DNA of 55,543 nt. Origin: Acidobacteriota bacterium. Its GTDB lineage: Bacteria > Acidobacteriota > Terriglobia > Terriglobales > Acidobacteriaceae. Numbering within the stretch: position 1 is the first letter of the stretch; each line of letters begins with the position of its first letter. Location of the stretch: NCBI GenBank assembly GCA_003225075.1, contig QIAP01000043.1, positions 1-55,543 of the forward strand, given 5' to 3'. This document shows, piece by piece, positions 53,292 through 55,543 of the stretch. The translations under genes and the position numbers were made by a program. The notes beneath the pieces are model-generated. The model worked only from the letters and a program-made list of their open reading frames with translations, had not been told where the DNA came from and searched no databases.

Positions 53292-53768
53292 TTAAGCCAG
53301 CTTGTAGAACGCACCCAGAACCGCGCCAAAAACTGCGTGCGATACAAGCACTGAGATGGGAGTTCGAATCCCATAATTAATTGCCATGAATCCCGGAGGT
53401 TCGAGTTGACGATTGGCTGTGGGACCGTGCTGCTCACTCGCGATTCGGGGATGAATGCCGGGCAACATGGCCATCCCAATCACAAGCACGAACAGGCCAT
53501 GCAACACGCCTATCAAAGAGCCGCGCCACCAGCTCGCGACGCCCCAGGACTGGAACACAAAAACGTACAAAAGGGAAAATACTAAGCCATTCACCAGGTG
53601 CGCAACGAAACCGAAGAGGCGAGCTCTATCTCGATCGGCGGTAAACATTGTCCCGAGCATGTAGGGCATGTTCATCCGCGTGAGGCCCAGCGCCTGTGAG
53701 ACCGCTAACGTTGTCGTCAACAACAGTGTGCTCGCGAAACCCCAAAGCAGCCAACTTGCAACGTTCAC
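53292..53768 (-). CDS. Hypothetical four-helix membrane protein
   Basis: 158 residues. Helices: WLLWGFASTLLLTTTLAVSQAL, FVAHLVNGLVFSLLYVFVF, SLIGVLHGLFVLVIGMAML and ISVLVSHAVFGAVLGAFYKLA. A polar loop HPRIASEQHGPTANRQLEPPGF lies between the last two. Function unknown. It starts at GTG 53768 with AGGTG just upstream, 8 bases after the GH15 stop on the same strand, so it is likely co-translated with that gene. Confidence 0.65.
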   Translation of the reverse strand: MNVASWLLWGFASTLLLTTTLAVSQALGLTRMNMPYMLGTMFTADRDRARLFGFVAHLVNGLVFSLLYVFVFQSWGVASWWRGSLIGVLHGLFVLVIGMAMLPGIHPRIASEQHGPTANRQLEPPGFMAINYGIRTPISVLVSHAVFGAVLGAFYKLA

Positions 53769-53776
53769 TTCGTCAC

Positions 53777-55543
53777 CTATGCTTTCTGATCTTTGGGCGG
53801 TTTTTCCCGATGCGCGAGCGGAAGTCTGCCCTGTTCTCGATCCCGCAGTGAAAGTGCGGCGTTGATAAGGCCAACGTGCGTAAATGCTTGCGGGAAGTTC
53901 CCTAGTGCATCACCCGAGCCCGGGTCAATTTCTTCAGCGAATAGACCGACCTCGTTGGCATAGGATAGTAGCTGTTCGAAGCTGCTGCGCGCCCGCTCCA
54001 GGCTTCCGCCACCGAGGGCTAGATATTCTGCTTCCCAGAAACTGCAAATACCAAAGGCCCCCTCTCCTAGCTCACTCTTGTTGCGATATAAAAGTGCTGG
54101 GCCGGCTTGGAGATTGCGATTGATCGCACGATATGTGCTTACCATTCTTTCCGAAGCGGCATCCTCAAACCCATACCAGGCCAATAACAGCAAGCTGGCA
54201 TCGAGATCACGACCATTGAGCCCGCTGACGTAACTATTCAGCCATTGGTTCCAGCTATTCTGTTGGATGTCTTTCGCAATGGTGTCCCGATGTTTGGCGA
54301 ACAGTTCTGTGGGCGCTCCAGCCAGCACCCCGCTGTTCGCGAGCTTGCATAGTCGATCCAGTGCGGTCCAGCATAGTAACCGCGAGTGAGTATGGTGCTG
54401 GCGTCCATCTCGTGGCTCCCAGATGCCTTCATCCGGCTGATTCCAGTTACCCACCACATATTTTCCCCATTCAATCAGGACTTTTTGCGTAGTGCGATCA
54501 AACCCTCTACCATGAAATGCAAACTGGGCTGCAGCATCGATTACTTCCCCGTATACATCAAGCTGTAGCTGCCCGCGGGCTTGGTTTCCAATTCGAACCG
54601 GACGCGAATCCCAAAACCCTTTCAGATGGGTGAGTTCTCGTTCCCTAGGCGCATTGTCGCCAAATACTGTGTATAGGATTCGAAGTTCTGGCTGGGTCAT
54701 GCTGGTGGCAAGCACTATCCAATCCATGAAGGCCTCGGCTTCGTCCCAATATCCGAGGCTAAGCATGGCACGAACTGTTAGTGAAGCATCGCGCAACCAA
54801 CAGTAGCGATAATCCCAATTAAGACTGGCGCCAATTTTTTCCGGCAGCGAAGTGGTTGGCGCCGCTACCAACGCTCCTGAAGGAGAGTACGTCAGCATCT
54901 TGAGCGCCAGGGCACTCCGAACGATTGCGTCGCGGTACGGACCGTCGTAGTTGGCGCGGAGTGCCCACTGTTGCCACCACTCAAGTGAAATCCGTATGCG
55001 ATCGTGCGCAGCGTCTCCGAGAAGAGGGAGAACTGCGGGAGCATCTTCAGCATAACTGAGGGAAAACTGCGCAGTTTCGCCCCTTCTAAGATGCAAACAT
55101 GCGTATGCTCGCTTCCCATGCACCGACAACGGGAGGTTGCTACGCAACCAGTACAGAGCACGCCCCGCTTCGATCCGCAGGCCAAGTTCGCCAGTGGGCC
55201 GGATACGAGCGGCTTCAGATCCATAATTCGACCTCAGCTCAAATACGACCTCGACGTCCAGCTCGCCCTCGGTGCATTCAATTTGCCGTAAAACTTCATG
55301 GTCACTCACGAGCACGCGTCGCTTGTATTCTTCCGAGGCCACGGGCATGAGGTCCGTGAGCACTGCTCGACTGTCTCCGGTTTCGAATGTAGTCTCCAAA
55401 ACATTCGTCTGACCCACATAGCGCCGGCTGGAACGGTAGGGCGAGACGGGTGCAATGCCCCAGTGGCCTCCTTGCTCAGAGTCCAAAAGTCCAGCAAAGA
55501 TTGCGGGACTGTCGAACTTCGGCCAACACAACCAATCGAGTGA
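53777..55543 (-). CDS. GH15 family glucoamylase/trehalase-like enzyme, N-terminus beyond window
   Basis: At least 588 residues in the window; the start lies past the right edge, as the frame is open at the last base and the family has a few more residues before SLDWLCWPKFDSPAIF. Blocks: DYRYCWLRDASLTVRAML (GH15 signature), FKGFWDSRPVRIGNQARGQLQLDVYGEVIDA and GAFGICSFWEAEYLALGG with a catalytic Glu. It hydrolyses alpha-glucosidic bonds such as trehalose or dextrins in the cytoplasm. The next gene (membrane protein) follows at 8 bases. Confidence 0.9.
   Translation of the reverse strand, partial: SLDWLCWPKFDSPAIFAGLLDSEQGGHWGIAPVSPYRSSRRYVGQTNVLETTFETGDSRAVLTDLMPVASEEYKRRVLVSDHEVLRQIECTEGELDVEVVFELRSNYGSEAARIRPTGELGLRIEAGRALYWLRSNLPLSVHGKRAYACLHLRRGETAQFSLSYAEDAPAVLPLLGDAAHDRIRISLEWWQQWALRANYDGPYRDAIVRSALALKMLTYSPSGALVAAPTTSLPEKIGASLNWDYRYCWLRDASLTVRAMLSLGYWDEAEAFMDWIVLATSMTQPELRILYTVFGDNAPRERELTHLKGFWDSRPVRIGNQARGQLQLDVYGEVIDAAAQFAFHGRGFDRTTQKVLIEWGKYVVGNWNQPDEGIWEPRDGRQHHTHSRLLCWTALDRLCKLANSGVLAGAPTELFAKHRDTIAKDIQQNSWNQWLNSYVSGLNGRDLDASLLLLAWYGFEDAASERMVSTYRAINRNLQAGPALLYRNKSELGEGAFGICSFWEAEYLALGGGSLERARSSFEQLLSYANEVGLFAEEIDPGSGDALGNFPQAFTHVGLINAALSLRDREQGRLPLAHREKPPKDQKA

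Noticed and set aside
53350-53370. T-arm-like TGGGA-GTTCGAA-TCCCA motif
   Set aside because: No anticodon arm or acceptor stem around it; it is inside a membrane-protein gene and is chance.
1-55543. CRISPR arrays, transposase genes and rRNA genes
   Set aside because: None were seen. The short-word arrays at 23950 and 41664 have units of 7-13 bases without spacers of constant length, so they are not CRISPR.

Overview
The window looks like chromosomal DNA of a soil or sediment Acidobacteriota (Koribacter/Terriglobia-like or an uncultured relative). This is inferred from moderately high G+C, the mixture of families (DinB, TolC-like channel with Gly-rich insert, small peptidoglycan-binding proteins, YtcJ-type amidohydrolase, CpsB-type phosphatase, GH15) and frequent TTG/GTG starts; no rRNA or marker phylogeny is available to prove it. 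A 16-bp palindrome at 45545-45560 matches the chromosomal parS site of ParB, which suggests an origin-proximal position.

Layout. (1) 1-11.2 kb is accessory-looking. It holds a ~180-bp inverted duplication of a small gene, a HicA-like protein without its catalytic His, a VOC protein, and a redox module (seven-iron ferredoxin, CBS protein, proton-translocating transhydrogenase with fused alpha2-beta subunit, 2-oxoacid:ferredoxin oxidoreductase KorAB). It ends in a rearranged zone: a 5'-truncated gene, a TPR remnant abutting a truncated phage terminase pair, and the 3' half of a tRNA-Thr(CGT). That tRNA half is the usual scar of a tRNA-targeted integrative element. (2) 11.1-19.5 kb: a Rieske oxygenase whose last codons run through the tRNA scar, an atypical HypA, glutamate dehydrogenase, a secreted SnoaL-like protein, a PHP phosphatase, an HtrA protease, and an EamA transporter interrupted by one amber codon. 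(3) 19.6-27.7 kb: amidohydrolase and M20 peptidase (coupled), a LeuA-like synthase, DinB, ALDH and TruA. (4) 28-31.7 kb: outer-membrane channel, glycosyltransferase and tRNA-binding protein. (5) 31.8-45.5 kb: acyl-CoA and amino-acid catabolism. Methylmalonyl-CoA mutase is split in two subunits with an ORF6N regulator, a Tat-exported TIM-barrel protein and a DNA glycosylase between them. An acyl-CoA carboxylase beta subunit, HMG-CoA lyase, enoyl-CoA hydratase, thioesterase and histidine ammonia-lyase follow, consistent with leucine/odd-chain/histidine breakdown. (6) 45.6-55.5 kb: HD hydrolase, Zn-ribbon XRE regulator, AlaS, a second Rieske protein, a glycoside hydrolase with an internal deletion, and a GH15 enzyme running off the right edge.

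The most unusual signals are: two perfect 13+1+13 palindromes, one before and one inside the ORF6N gene, that differ by a compensated base pair; the tRNA/terminase/Rieske junction; and a patch at 37.2-39.7 kb with five single-base homopolymer indels in three adjacent genes, which is either decay or an assembly-quality problem.
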